A stretch of 64,000 nucleotides of DNA from Pseudomonadota bacterium (GTDB lineage Bacteria > Myxococcota_A > Polyangia > Haliangiales > Haliangiaceae): assembly GCA_023428295.1 (NCBI GenBank), contig JAEYYV010000220.1, positions 40,664-104,663 of the forward strand, written 5' to 3'. The notes below the pieces were generated by a model, which made no database searches, was not told the origin of the DNA, and was given only the letters and a program-made list of their open reading frames with translations. This document shows positions 36,395 through 44,699 of the stretch, piece by piece (position 1 is the first letter of the stretch; the number at the start of each line of letters is the position of its first letter). The position numbers and the translations under genes are program-made.

Positions 36395-38659
36395 CTAGCG
36401 CTTGCGGCGCGTGGTCGTGGACTGCACCTTGCGACGGCGCAGTCGCGTGGCGTCTTTGAGCCTGCGCTCCGTCCGCTCGATCAGCTGCGCTTGGCTGTGC
36501 TTGGCCGCCATGCCCGTGCGCTGCAGATAGCTGCCATCGCTTTGCATGTCCCACGCGCCGCGCTGATCGGAGAGCTGCGTATCCAGCACGTGACGAAGCT
36601 CGGCTTGCAGGCGCGCATCCTCGACGGGAATCAGCACCTCGACGCGCTTCTCGAGGTTGCGCTGCATCGCGTCCGCAGAGCCGAGATAGTACTCGGGCTT
36701 TCCGTTGTTGTGGAAGTAGTAGATGCGCGCGTGCTCGAGGAAGCGACCGATCACGCTGATGACCTTGATCGTGCTCGACACGCCCTCGATCCCCGGGCGG
36801 AGCCGGCACGTATCACGAACGATCAGATCGATGGCCACGCCGCGCTGCGATGCGCGATAGAGCGCGCGCACGATATCGATGTCCTCGAGCGCGTTGAGCT
36901 TCCACTGGATGTGGCCGCGACCACCACTGCCTTGGATCGCGACCTCGCGCTCGACCTTCTCGAGCAGCGCTTGCTTGAGCTGCTTGGGCGCGACGAGCAG
37001 CTTTTGATACTTGCGGCGCGGCTTGTAGCCGGTGGTGAGGTAGTTGAACAGCTCGGTCAGATCGCGACCGATGCCGTCGTCGGACGTGAACATGCCGAGG
37101 TCGGTGTAGAGACGCGCCGTGCCCGCGTGATAGTTGCCCGTGGCGACGTGCGCGTAGCGGCGCAGCCCGTCGAAGTCTTGCCGCACGACGAGCGTGATCT
37201 TCGTGTGCGTCTTGAGTCCGACGACGCCGTACGTGACGTGAATGCCCGCGCGCTCCATACGCGTGGCCCACTTGATGTTCGCTTCCTCGTCGAACCGCGC
37301 CTTCAGCTCGAGCACCACGGCGACCTGCTTGCCGTTACGTGCGGCGCGCACGAGGTGCTTGATGACCTCGCTGTCCTTGGACGTGCGATAGAGCGTCATC
37401 TTGATCGCGCGGACCTTGGGATCGTCGGCCGCTTCGCGCAGGAAGCGCTCCACCGATTGCTGGAACGACTCGTACGGGTGATGGACGAGCAGGTACTTCG
37501 CGTCGCGGATCGCGTGGAAGACGTTGCCGTCGGTGAGCAGATCCACGGGCGGGGAGGGCGCGTGCGGCGCGTCGCGTAGCTCGGGGATGTCGAGCGTGGC
37601 GATCTCCATGAGGTCGCGCTGGCCGAGCATGCCTTCGGCCTCGAACACGTCGGAGGCCTCGTCGAGGCCGAGCTCCGCAGCCAGGCGTCCGCGCAGCAGC
37701 GGCGGCATGTTGCGATCGACCTGCAGGCGCACGACCGGCGCGAACTTTCGCTCGCGCATCTCGATCTCGATCATCTCGAGGAGATCCTCGGCTTCTTCCT
37801 CGTCGCGCTCGGTGATCGCGTTGCGCGTCACGCGAAACAACGAGTAGGTCTCGATCTCCATGCCGGGGAACAAGAGGTCGAGGTTGTTCGCGATGACGTC
37901 CGCGAGATCGACGAACGTGCGCGAGTTGCCGACGCGGACGAAGCGCGTCGTGCCGCCGCCGACGGGAACCTTCACGCGAGCGAGCAGTGGCTCGACGTCG
38001 TTCTCGTAGCGCAGCGAGACGAGCAGGTTCAGCGACATGTTCGAGACGAACGGGAACGGGTGCGCCGGATCCATCGCCTGCGGCGTGACGAGCGGGAAGA
38101 TGTTCCGCACGTAGTGCTCGCGCACCCACGCTTGCTGCTGTGGATCGAGCTCCTTGAACGGCGCGATCCACACGCCATGCGTGCGCGCGTCACCGACGAC
38201 CTTCTCGAGGATCTGGATCTTGCGCCGCTCGAGCGCGTGGATGAGCTCGAGGCAGTCCGCGATCTGTTGCTGCGGCGAACGGCCATCCGGCGTGATCGCG
38301 TGCAGCTGCGCGCCGACCTGTTGCTTGAGACCACCGATGCGCTTCTGGAAGAACTCGTCGATGTTGGCGCTGACGATCGCGAGAAACTTCACGCGCTCGA
38401 GGAGTGGGATGCGCTCGTCATCCGCTTCCTGCAGCACGCGCCAACAAAAGTTCAGATACGTGAGCTCGCGGTTGAGATAGAGCTCGGGGGAGCCGAGGTC
38501 CGTCGGCGCGGTCTCGCTCAGGCGCGGTGCCGGTGGCGTGCGTCCGACCTGCTCGACGAGCCGGAGCGACGGACGTTCGCGCTCCGGCGCACCTTCGAGC
38601 GAGTCGAGACGATGGACGCCCGACACCTCGGCAGAGACAGCGGGACGTTCGACCGACAT
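36395..38659 (-). CDS. ppk1: Polyphosphate kinase 1
   Basis: Reversibly polymerises the gamma-phosphate of ATP into long-chain polyphosphate. 754 aa, with a ~50-residue N-terminal extension over most PPK1. Conserved parts: LYLNRELTYLNFCWRVLQEA, the ARFDEEANIKWA motif, YGVVGLKTHTKI, HVATGNYHAGTARLYTDLGM (site of the phosphorylated His), RGHIQWKLNALED and EYYLGSADAMQRNLEKRVEV. All expected active-site blocks are present, so activity is likely. The ATG at 38659 has TATACT eight bases upstream and a Pho-box-like element before that. No exopolyphosphatase or PPK2 gene lies nearby. Confidence 0.97.
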   Translation of the reverse strand: MSVERPAVSAEVSGVHRLDSLEGAPERERPSLRLVEQVGRTPPAPRLSETAPTDLGSPELYLNRELTYLNFCWRVLQEADDERIPLLERVKFLAIVSANIDEFFQKRIGGLKQQVGAQLHAITPDGRSPQQQIADCLELIHALERRKIQILEKVVGDARTHGVWIAPFKELDPQQQAWVREHYVRNIFPLVTPQAMDPAHPFPFVSNMSLNLLVSLRYENDVEPLLARVKVPVGGGTTRFVRVGNSRTFVDLADVIANNLDLLFPGMEIETYSLFRVTRNAITERDEEEAEDLLEMIEIEMRERKFAPVVRLQVDRNMPPLLRGRLAAELGLDEASDVFEAEGMLGQRDLMEIATLDIPELRDAPHAPSPPVDLLTDGNVFHAIRDAKYLLVHHPYESFQQSVERFLREAADDPKVRAIKMTLYRTSKDSEVIKHLVRAARNGKQVAVVLELKARFDEEANIKWATRMERAGIHVTYGVVGLKTHTKITLVVRQDFDGLRRYAHVATGNYHAGTARLYTDLGMFTSDDGIGRDLTELFNYLTTGYKPRRKYQKLLVAPKQLKQALLEKVEREVAIQGSGGRGHIQWKLNALEDIDIVRALYRASQRGVAIDLIVRDTCRLRPGIEGVSSTIKVISVIGRFLEHARIYYFHNNGKPEYYLGSADAMQRNLEKRVEVLIPVEDARLQAELRHVLDTQLSDQRGAWDMQSDGSYLQRTGMAAKHSQAQLIERTERRLKDATRLRRRKVQSTTTRRKR

Positions 38660-38667
38660 CAGTCGAA

Positions 38668-38699
38668 AGTATACCGCCCAAGTGACGAGACGGTTACAG
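38668..38699 (-). promoter_or_regulatory. ppk1 promoter with Pho-box-like element
   Basis: TATACT (38673-38668) lies eight bases before the ppk1 ATG. No good -35 hexamer exists at 16-18 bases. Instead CTGTAACCGTCTCGTCAC (38699-38682) takes that place; it agrees with the E. coli phoA Pho box at about 11 of 18 positions, and the second half ends 8 bases before the -10 (10 in phoA). This suggests PhoB-type activation under phosphate starvation. It rests on visual comparison to one known site. Confidence 0.4.
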
Positions 38700-38734
38700 C
38701 CGATCGTGCGCGCTCACATCTATAAGCGCAATTA

Positions 38735-39463
38735 TCACCGTAAGTTAGAGTCGGCGTTCGCTGGCCATTCGGGAGCGACTTGCGGCCGTTCTTCCCACGG
38801 CTTGCCGTGCTTCTCGACCGAACGATCTTCTTTGCCGGTGAACACGTTGAACCACCGCTTGCCGTACTTGGTGCCGGCTTGCTCGAGCACCAGGTAGCCA
38901 CCCTCCACCACGCCCCCGGTGATCGGCGTGGGGCCGAGCTCTCGGCTCCACAGCACGGTGCCGAGCTTCAAGTCCACTGCGTTGATCTGGTTCCACCCCT
39001 CGCCTTCGACCAGCTCGTACGAGCGCGCGTGATCGGTGAACGAGAGCGGCCCCTTCGCGTCGACCTTGATCTTGTCGTGGTCGCCCGCGAGGTGAATCCC
39101 ACCGAGCTTGCTGCCATTGGTGCGCGAGAGCGAGAACAGCTCGGCCTTCTCACCGCGCACGACGCGCACCGAGACAGCGACGCTACTCCACGTCACGCCG
39201 ACCCGGCCCGGGCCACCCGCGTACGGCGGCACCATCGCCTGCCACTTCACGTCGCCGTTCTGGTGAAGCTCGACGAAGGCGCGAGGACCGCCCGCTTCTG
39301 CGCGGACGACGATCTTGGTGGTGTCGTCGACGACGAGCGTGTCGATCACGCCGCCGGCTTGGGGTTTGTTCTTGTAGATCAACCACGCGCCAATCCCGCC
39401 GACGATGAGACCTACGATCACCACGGCGGGGCCGAGGAAACCGAGGCGAGTCTTGCGAGCCAT
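38735..39463 (-). CDS. Membrane-anchored protein with propeller-like domain
   Basis: 242 aa: an N-terminal membrane helix (LGFLGPAVVIVGLIVGGIGAWLIY, residues 8-31) and an extracytoplasmic beta-rich domain with blade-like repeats (GGPRAFVELHQNGDVKWQAM, DLKLGTVLWSRELGPTPI), suggesting part of a PQQ- or WD-type propeller. It is too short for a full propeller. Function unknown. A CTATAG hexamer seven bases before the ATG supports the start. It lies 17 bases after the zinc-finger gene and 75 bases before ppk1, all on the same strand. Confidence 0.72.
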   Translation of the reverse strand: MARKTRLGFLGPAVVIVGLIVGGIGAWLIYKNKPQAGGVIDTLVVDDTTKIVVRAEAGGPRAFVELHQNGDVKWQAMVPPYAGGPGRVGVTWSSVAVSVRVVRGEKAELFSLSRTNGSKLGGIHLAGDHDKIKVDAKGPLSFTDHARSYELVEGEGWNQINAVDLKLGTVLWSRELGPTPITGGVVEGGYLVLEQAGTKYGKRWFNVFTGKEDRSVEKHGKPWEERPQVAPEWPANADSNLR

Positions 39464-39480
39464 GCGCGCGCTATAGCACG

Positions 39481-40005
39481 CTAGCGGTTCTCGCCGACCG
39501 GCTTGCCACCCGCAGGCGGGTTGCTGTGATCGAACGGCTTGGGGCGCTCGAGCTTGGTGCCGCTGCCGCCACCTGCGCCAGCACCACCGCCGGCATCCTT
39601 GGCTTGCACGAGCACGCGGCGGCCGGTCGCGAAGAACACCGTGACCTTGCCCGGCTCGCTGATCTCGATGATGCCCTGACCGAAGCTCGGGTGATCGACG
39701 CGGTCACCGACCTCGTAGCTCGCGCTCGCGCGATACGGCGTTGCTGGCTTGCTGAGGTCCGCGGCGACGGCGGGCTTCTCGAAGCGCTCGGTCACCGTGG
39801 CGCGCGGCTCCTTGGGCGGGCGGCGGTTCGACGGAAGCTTTGCGGCTGCAGGTGCGCCGGCCACCGGCCGATAGCGGTGTTGCCCGCCGCACTGCTTGCA
39901 CAGGACCTTCGCGATCTTGTCGCCGTCTTTTGCGACGACAACGTGCCAGACGTCGCCGCACTTCGAGCACAGCGATTCGATGTCAGCTCCGACAGCAGCG
40001 CTCAT
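39481..40005 (-). CDS. Zinc-finger protein with small beta-barrel domain
   Basis: 174 aa. A zinc ribbon near the N-terminus ([20 protein letters not shown], then CKQCGG) is followed by a basic Pro-rich linker, and a small beta-barrel at about 105-150 ([36 protein letters not shown]) like the DUF3553/UvrD-tail or CarD-type domains that contact RNA polymerase or DNA. The end is Gly/Pro-rich and disordered. A nucleic-acid-related role is inferred. The ATG at 40005 has TATCAT eight bases upstream. Confidence 0.75.
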   Translation of the reverse strand: MSAAVGADIESLCSKCGDVWHVVVAKDGDKIAKVLCKQCGGQHRYRPVAGAPAAAKLPSNRRPPKEPRATVTERFEKPAVAADLSKPATPYRASASYEVGDRVDHPSFGQGIIEISEPGKVTVFFATGRRVLVQAKDAGGGAGAGGGSGTKLERPKPFDHSNPPAGGKPVGENR

Positions 40006-40021
40006 CGAGGGGGATGATAGC

Positions 40022-41260
40022 TCACGGGAGGTCGCGCGTCGCGACGTTGAGCGTGAACACGCCCGGAGTTGTGCCACCCCCACGCAATGGCAGCGCGAAG
40101 CCATTGGGAACGTTCTGATCGTCGAAGCCTACATAAAGCATCAATCGACCGTTGCCATTCATCGCGACATCGACACCTGCCCGCAAGCCGAGACCTTCGC
40201 CGGGCTCTTGGGACATCCAGGTGAAGTCACGATTGAAGTTGTAGTTGACGTTCCAGGACAGACCGTCCATCGACTCGGCCTTGTAAACGCCGGCCATGTT
40301 GCTCGAGGCGACCATCTGGTTCGCGACGTCCGCGTCGTCCTCGGCGCGCAGCCACATCTCCCATCGGCAGTGCGCGGCGTCGTAGACGACCGACGGTTGC
40401 GCGCCGCCCGACGTCAGCGATGACGTGCGCAAGAGGCTGCGGACCGGCGCGGCGACGATCGTCCAGCTCACACCGTCGGTCGACGTCGCGTGCGAGACGC
40501 CGAAGCTATCGGCGATGGCGCAGTTCGCGCCGTGGCACACGAAGCTCGAGAAGAACAAGTGATACGTGTCTCCGACGAGGACGAGCTCGGGATCCGCGAC
40601 GATTCCATCCGCGCCGACCGGATGGATCTGCGAGCTGGCGAGCACGAGGCCCGCTTGGCCGTGCGGCGACTCACTCGCGGGTACGCGCGTGAATGTCTTG
40701 CCGTCGGCGGAGAAGGCGGCACCGATCGAGGAATCGCGGAACGCGTAGCCGGGGAACGTGCCGTTCGCGCCGGTGTACATGAGCAGGTAGCGACGATCCG
40801 CGGGCGCGTTCGGGTTGTAGATGACCGTCGGCGCCTCGACGAGGTCGTGATCCCACGCGCCGGCGTCGGGATGCGCGGAGAACGCGGGGGTGTCGTCGAG
40901 CGTCCACGTGATGCGATCGGTGCTCGTCGCGCGACGAATGATGGGAACGAGGTCCTCGGACACGTACGACGTGCCGTGCTGCGTTGCCCAGTACACTTCC
41001 CACGTCGACGTCGCGCTGTTCCATTGCACGTCGGGATCCGCGATGTGCGTGTCGAGCTTTCCGTCGGTGAACACGGTGCCGGGCAGAACGCGTGGGTTGT
41101 TCGCGCGGCGATTGAACTGCCCGATCGCGCCTTGATTCTCGCAGTGCATCTGCGGGCTATCGGGCGACGTATCGGACGGCGCCGCGTCGGCGGGCGTGGT
41201 TTGGCCGTCGTCGCCGCAGGCAGCGGTGAGAATCGTCATGAAGGTGATGACGCGGCGCAC
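40022..41260 (-). CDS. Lipoprotein with GH43-like five-blade propeller
   Basis: 412 aa from GTG 41260, which gives the signal [14 protein letters not shown] (lipobox TAAC) followed by an Asp/Pro/Thr tether. The remaining chain reads as a glycoside-hydrolase-like propeller: [58 protein letters not shown] and [10 protein letters not shown]. The repeated strand-Asp-strand pattern is that of clans GH-F/GH-J (GH43, GH32-type), where Asp/Glu in such positions are catalytic (DPDV, EAPTV). Substrate is unknown. It starts 138 bases from the divergent DsbA-like gene. Confidence 0.78.
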   Translation of the reverse strand: MRRVITFMTILTAACGDDGQTTPADAAPSDTSPDSPQMHCENQGAIGQFNRRANNPRVLPGTVFTDGKLDTHIADPDVQWNSATSTWEVYWATQHGTSYVSEDLVPIIRRATSTDRITWTLDDTPAFSAHPDAGAWDHDLVEAPTVIYNPNAPADRRYLLMYTGANGTFPGYAFRDSSIGAAFSADGKTFTRVPASESPHGQAGLVLASSQIHPVGADGIVADPELVLVGDTYHLFFSSFVCHGANCAIADSFGVSHATSTDGVSWTIVAAPVRSLLRTSSLTSGGAQPSVVYDAAHCRWEMWLRAEDDADVANQMVASSNMAGVYKAESMDGLSWNVNYNFNRDFTWMSQEPGEGLGLRAGVDVAMNGNGRLMLYVGFDDQNVPNGFALPLRGGGTTPGVFTLNVATRDLP

Positions 41261-41360
41261 GGGGCGCGCACCTTGCCACAAACGCTTCCGCGGCTTCCAC
41301 CAAACCCGGCTTCTGCGACGCACATTCCCGGGGCGGCACCGCAGAAGGCCCAGATCGTCC

Positions 41361-41389
41361 TTGGCAGGCTGCTCGGGCCGTGAAATATA
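41361..41389 (+). promoter_or_regulatory. Promoter of the DsbA-like gene
   Basis: TTGGCA (41361-41366), 17 bases, then AATATA (41384-41389) form a plausible sigma-70 promoter. The ATG at 41398 begins eight bases after the -10, so transcription should start within one or two bases of it. No Shine-Dalgarno sequence lies before the ATG. Confidence 0.55.
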
Positions 41390-41397
41390 CCGGGCAT

Positions 41398-42339
41398 ATG
41401 AGAACGCTTCGGGTCTCGCTCGTCCTTATGCTCGCGGCAGCCGTCGGCGCTGGTTGCGAGAACAGTCGCTCCAAGCTCGACAGCCTTCCGGCCGCGCCGA
41501 ACGCGCCGGGCGACAACGCTCCCGCGGCGGTGGCAGCGGATCACAGCGGCTCCGTCGAGGAGCGCCTGCACCGCCTCGAGGAAGCGCACGCGAAGAACGC
41601 CGAAGCGCTCGACTTCCTCAACAAGGTCTATGCGCAGCAGAAGCAGCAGATGCAGGCGCAGGAGCGCGAAGAGCACGCGCCCGACGCGATCTTCGCGGTC
41701 AACATCGCCGAGGACATCAAGATCGGCAAGGTCGACGGCCCGGCCACGGCGCCCGTGACGATCGTCAAGGCGTTCGACTACGCGTGCCCGTACTGCCAGC
41801 GCACCGCGTCCACCATGGACGAGCTCGTGCAGGAGTACCAAGGCAAGGTCCGCGTCGTGTACAAGGATCTCGTCGTTCACCCGCAGGTCGCGACGGACGC
41901 GCACCTCGCGGCGTGCGCCGGTGCCAAGCAGGGCAAGTACAAGGTCTACAAGAACGCGATCTGGGAGAAGGGCTTCCTGCCGTACGCCCAAGCGCGTGAC
42001 CCGCAGAAGCTCGCGAAGGAGAACCTCCTCGCGATCGCGAAGGAAGCGGGCCTCGACGCCGACAAGATCGCCGCCGACATGACGAGCGCCGAGTGCAAGG
42101 CAAACGTCGACGGTGACATGGCCGAGCTGCAGAAGTTCAAGGTCAACGCGACCCCGGGCTTCTTCATCAACGGCATCTTCATCGGCGGCGCCATGGACAA
42201 GGCCGGCTTCAAGAAGGTCATCGACGAGCGCCTCAAGATCGCCGAGGCCTCGGGCAACGCGTCCAACTACTACGACGCCGAGATCATGACCAAGGGCGAG
42301 AAGCAGTTCCGCTCGAAGCTCGATCCCAAGCCCAACTAA
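41398..42339 (+). CDS. DsbA-family thioredoxin-like lipoprotein
   Basis: 313 aa thiol oxidoreductase of the periplasm. Signal MRTLRVSLVLMLAAAVGAGC (lipobox GAGC); a coiled-coil stretch at about 55-100 (VEERLHRLEEAHAKNAEALD); then a thioredoxin fold with helical insertion: VTIVKAFDYACPYCQRTAS with active-site CPYC, and the cis-Pro loop NATPGFFINGIFIGG. Vitamin-K-epoxide or DsbB partners are not nearby. ATG 41398 is preferred to the GTG at 41380. It overlaps the convergent histidine kinase stop by four bases. Confidence 0.93.
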   Translation: MRTLRVSLVLMLAAAVGAGCENSRSKLDSLPAAPNAPGDNAPAAVAADHSGSVEERLHRLEEAHAKNAEALDFLNKVYAQQKQQMQAQEREEHAPDAIFAVNIAEDIKIGKVDGPATAPVTIVKAFDYACPYCQRTASTMDELVQEYQGKVRVVYKDLVVHPQVATDAHLAACAGAKQGKYKVYKNAIWEKGFLPYAQARDPQKLAKENLLAIAKEAGLDADKIAADMTSAECKANVDGDMAELQKFKVNATPGFFINGIFIGGAMDKAGFKKVIDERLKIAEASGNASNYYDAEIMTKGEKQFRSKLDPKPN

Positions 42340-43757
42340 GCCGCTCGCGCCGCGGGCTCGCTGCTCGAGACGGGCAGCTCGATGCGAAAGCAGGAGCCCA
42401 CGTCGATCTCCGAGTCGACGGTGATCGTCCCGCCATGGTCGCGGATGATCCCGTACACGACGGACAGGCCGAGGCCCGTGCCTTTGCCGACGCCCTTCGT
42501 CGTGAAGAACGGCTGGAACACGCGGTCCATCACGTCGCGCGACATTCCGCTGCCGTTGTCACGCACCTCGATGACGACCCGTTCGCCGGCGCGCCTGCTC
42601 GACACGCGAATCGATCCGTCCGCGCGCTCGGCGATCGCGTGCGCCGCGTTGACGATGAGGTTCACCATGACCTGCGTCATCTGGCGCGCCTTGCCGTGCA
42701 GCGGTGGCAGATCGCCGAGCTCGAGCTCGAGCGTCGCGCGGCCCTTCAGCTGATTGTTCGAGATGCGTGCGGCCGCAGCGATCTCCGAGTTGAGATCGAA
42801 GTCGCTCGCCGTATCCACGTCGCCGCGCGCGAAGTGCTGCAGGTCGCGCACGATCGTGTTGACGCGCTGGATCCCGTCGATCGTCGTGGGCAGGAGCTCG
42901 TCGACATAGATGCGAAGCGGCTCGGGCAGCCGCTCCTCGGGGATCTCCTTCAAGTCCTCGACGAGCGTCTCCACGTTCATCGTGACGAACGCCATGGGGT
43001 TATTGATCTCGTGCGCGACACCCGCGGCGAGGAGCCCCAAGCTCGACAGCTTCTCGCGCGCCACGAGCTCGCGATGCAGCTTCGCGAGTTGGTGGTGCGC
43101 GTCGACGAGCTGCGCGTGGTTCTTCTCGGCGACATCGAGCGCATCGGCGAGCTTTCTCGTGCGCGAGCGCAGCTTCGATGTCGCGCGTCCCCACGCGAAC
43201 AGCGCGAGTAACAAGCACAGCGCGCTGAGCAAGACCCGCAGCGACGCGTCGCGCACGTGCGCGTCCATCTCGTCCTGCATCGCGAGGCGAATCGCGGCGA
43301 CCATCGCTCTCATGTCGCTCGCGTAGTGCTCCTTGAGGCTCGTGTACTCGGTGCCGAACAGGATCGTCGCGGCTGCCTCTGCGTTCCCTTCACGCGCGAG
43401 CGCGAACGAGCGCTGCTCCAGCGCAACGAGCTCGCGATTGCACGCATCGAGGCTCGCCGACAGCTCCGCGATCTTCGCGTCCGGCGCTGTCGTCCGGAGC
43501 TTGCCGATCGCGGCGTCGAGGATCGGCTCGTGCTGGCGATAGCGCGCTTCCCATTTCGGATCGCCGGTCGTCGCCGCCATGAATGCGGACATGGTCAGCA
43601 CTTCGTCGAGGTGCGTGACGACTCCCTGCTGCTCGACGAACTGACTCTCGCGCTTCGCGATCGCCTTCGTCGACGAATACGTGCTCCACGCCGCCAGGAT
43701 GAGGCCGCCCGTGACGATCAGCCCGAGGAGGAGCCATCGCTTGACCGAGCCTTCCAC
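42336..43757 (-). CDS. Membrane sensor histidine kinase
   Basis: 473 aa. TM1 at 8-26 (LLLGLIVTGGLILAA), a helical periplasmic sensor of about 150 residues (four-helix-bundle type), TM2 at about 178-195 (LLSALCLLLALFAW), a coiled-coil linker, the HisKA dimerisation helix with phospho-acceptor in GVAHEINNPMAFV, and a HATPase domain with N-box NLIVNAAHAIAE, G1 DNGSGM and G2 GKGTGLGLS. No receiver domain is attached and no response regulator gene is adjacent, so it is an orphan kinase here. The signal is unknown. Confidence 0.94.
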   Translation of the reverse strand: MEGSVKRWLLLGLIVTGGLILAAWSTYSSTKAIAKRESQFVEQQGVVTHLDEVLTMSAFMAATTGDPKWEARYRQHEPILDAAIGKLRTTAPDAKIAELSASLDACNRELVALEQRSFALAREGNAEAAATILFGTEYTSLKEHYASDMRAMVAAIRLAMQDEMDAHVRDASLRVLLSALCLLLALFAWGRATSKLRSRTRKLADALDVAEKNHAQLVDAHHQLAKLHRELVAREKLSSLGLLAAGVAHEINNPMAFVTMNVETLVEDLKEIPEERLPEPLRIYVDELLPTTIDGIQRVNTIVRDLQHFARGDVDTASDFDLNSEIAAAARISNNQLKGRATLELELGDLPPLHGKARQMTQVMVNLIVNAAHAIAERADGSIRVSSRRAGERVVIEVRDNGSGMSRDVMDRVFQPFFTTKGVGKGTGLGLSVVYGIIRDHGGTITVDSEIDVGSCFRIELPVSSSEPAARAA

Positions 43758-43805
43758 GATCTGCGAATCGGCCGCAGCTCGCGCATGTACATGTGCGACA
43801 CGGCC

Positions 43806-44684
43806 CTACGGCCGCAGGCGCTGACCGGTTCCGGGCTGATAGTCGACGATGCGCATCTTCACGTCGCCATAGTCGGTGCGCGCGGTGATCTGCAGCGGTA
43901 CGCGCCCGTCATCGTCGCTGATCCACACCGAGAACCTCCGCTCGTCGGAGCCGGGATCGCGCTCACCCGCGCGCGTCAGCTTGTGCGTCGTCGCGTCAAA
44001 GCGAAGCGCCGGAAGCTCGCCGAGCTCGGTGGTCAATTTGTCCTTGCCGCCGATGGTCACGTCGATGTGCCACAGCCACCGGCTACGCAACACCTCGAGG
44101 GACTTCGCGGTGCCCACCGGCGCCTCCCACGCGCGCAACGCGACGAGGAACGCGTTGTAGTCCCACGCGTCCGGATATGCGAGCTTCTGCGGCTCGGGGG
44201 CCGGCGTCGCGTCGTTGAGCGCGAACGTGATCGGCAGCTGATCACCGCTGCGCGCCGCGAGGTCCGCGATCGTGTGCTCGATGTTCGTCTTGCTGTTGGT
44301 CTCGAACTCGTCGACGGCAAACCGCAGTGACCGCCCACTCTCGACATCGATCCACGACGTGAACGTGTCATCGATGGCCGCGATGCGATCCGCGAGGCCC
44401 ACCGACTTCGCGTGACCTTGCACGATGACCGTCTTCGTGCCGCCGAGGTCCGTCACATCGCCGACCGCGAGCGTCATCTGCGCGAGCTCGAAGCCCGCGA
44501 GCTCCACGCGATACGTCATGCGCTCGCCGGGCGTGACGAGCGGCGGGCCCTCACCGAACTCCGGCTGCTGCGCGGGCTCGGTGGGTGTTGTCGGGGGCGT
44601 CGCGATCGACGATGACGAGCCGCACGCGACCAGGACAAACAACAACGAGCCGAGAAACGAGGCGCGAAACGAGGCGCGAATCAC
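43806..44684 (-). CDS. DUF3108 lipoprotein
   Basis: 292 aa: signal IRASFRASFLGSLLFVLVAC (lipobox LVAC), a Ser/Thr/Pro tether, then a DUF3108-type beta domain: GERMTYRVELAGFELAQMTL, VIVQGHAKSVGLADRIAAID, SWIDVESGRSLRF and FSVWISDDDGRVPLQI. The family binds or transports unknown ligands at the cell envelope. A 12-base direct repeat (CGAGGCGCGAAA and CGAGGCGCGAAT) underlies the RASF-RASF of the signal. It lies 15 bases before the lamin-tail gene upstream on this strand and may be in one operon with it. Confidence 0.85.
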   Translation of the reverse strand: MIRASFRASFLGSLLFVLVACGSSSSIATPPTTPTEPAQQPEFGEGPPLVTPGERMTYRVELAGFELAQMTLAVGDVTDLGGTKTVIVQGHAKSVGLADRIAAIDDTFTSWIDVESGRSLRFAVDEFETNSKTNIEHTIADLAARSGDQLPITFALNDATPAPEPQKLAYPDAWDYNAFLVALRAWEAPVGTAKSLEVLRSRWLWHIDVTIGGKDKLTTELGELPALRFDATTHKLTRAGERDPGSDERRFSVWISDDDGRVPLQITARTDYGDVKMRIVDYQPGTGQRLRP

Positions 44685-44699
44685 GCCTCGAAGCCTAGC

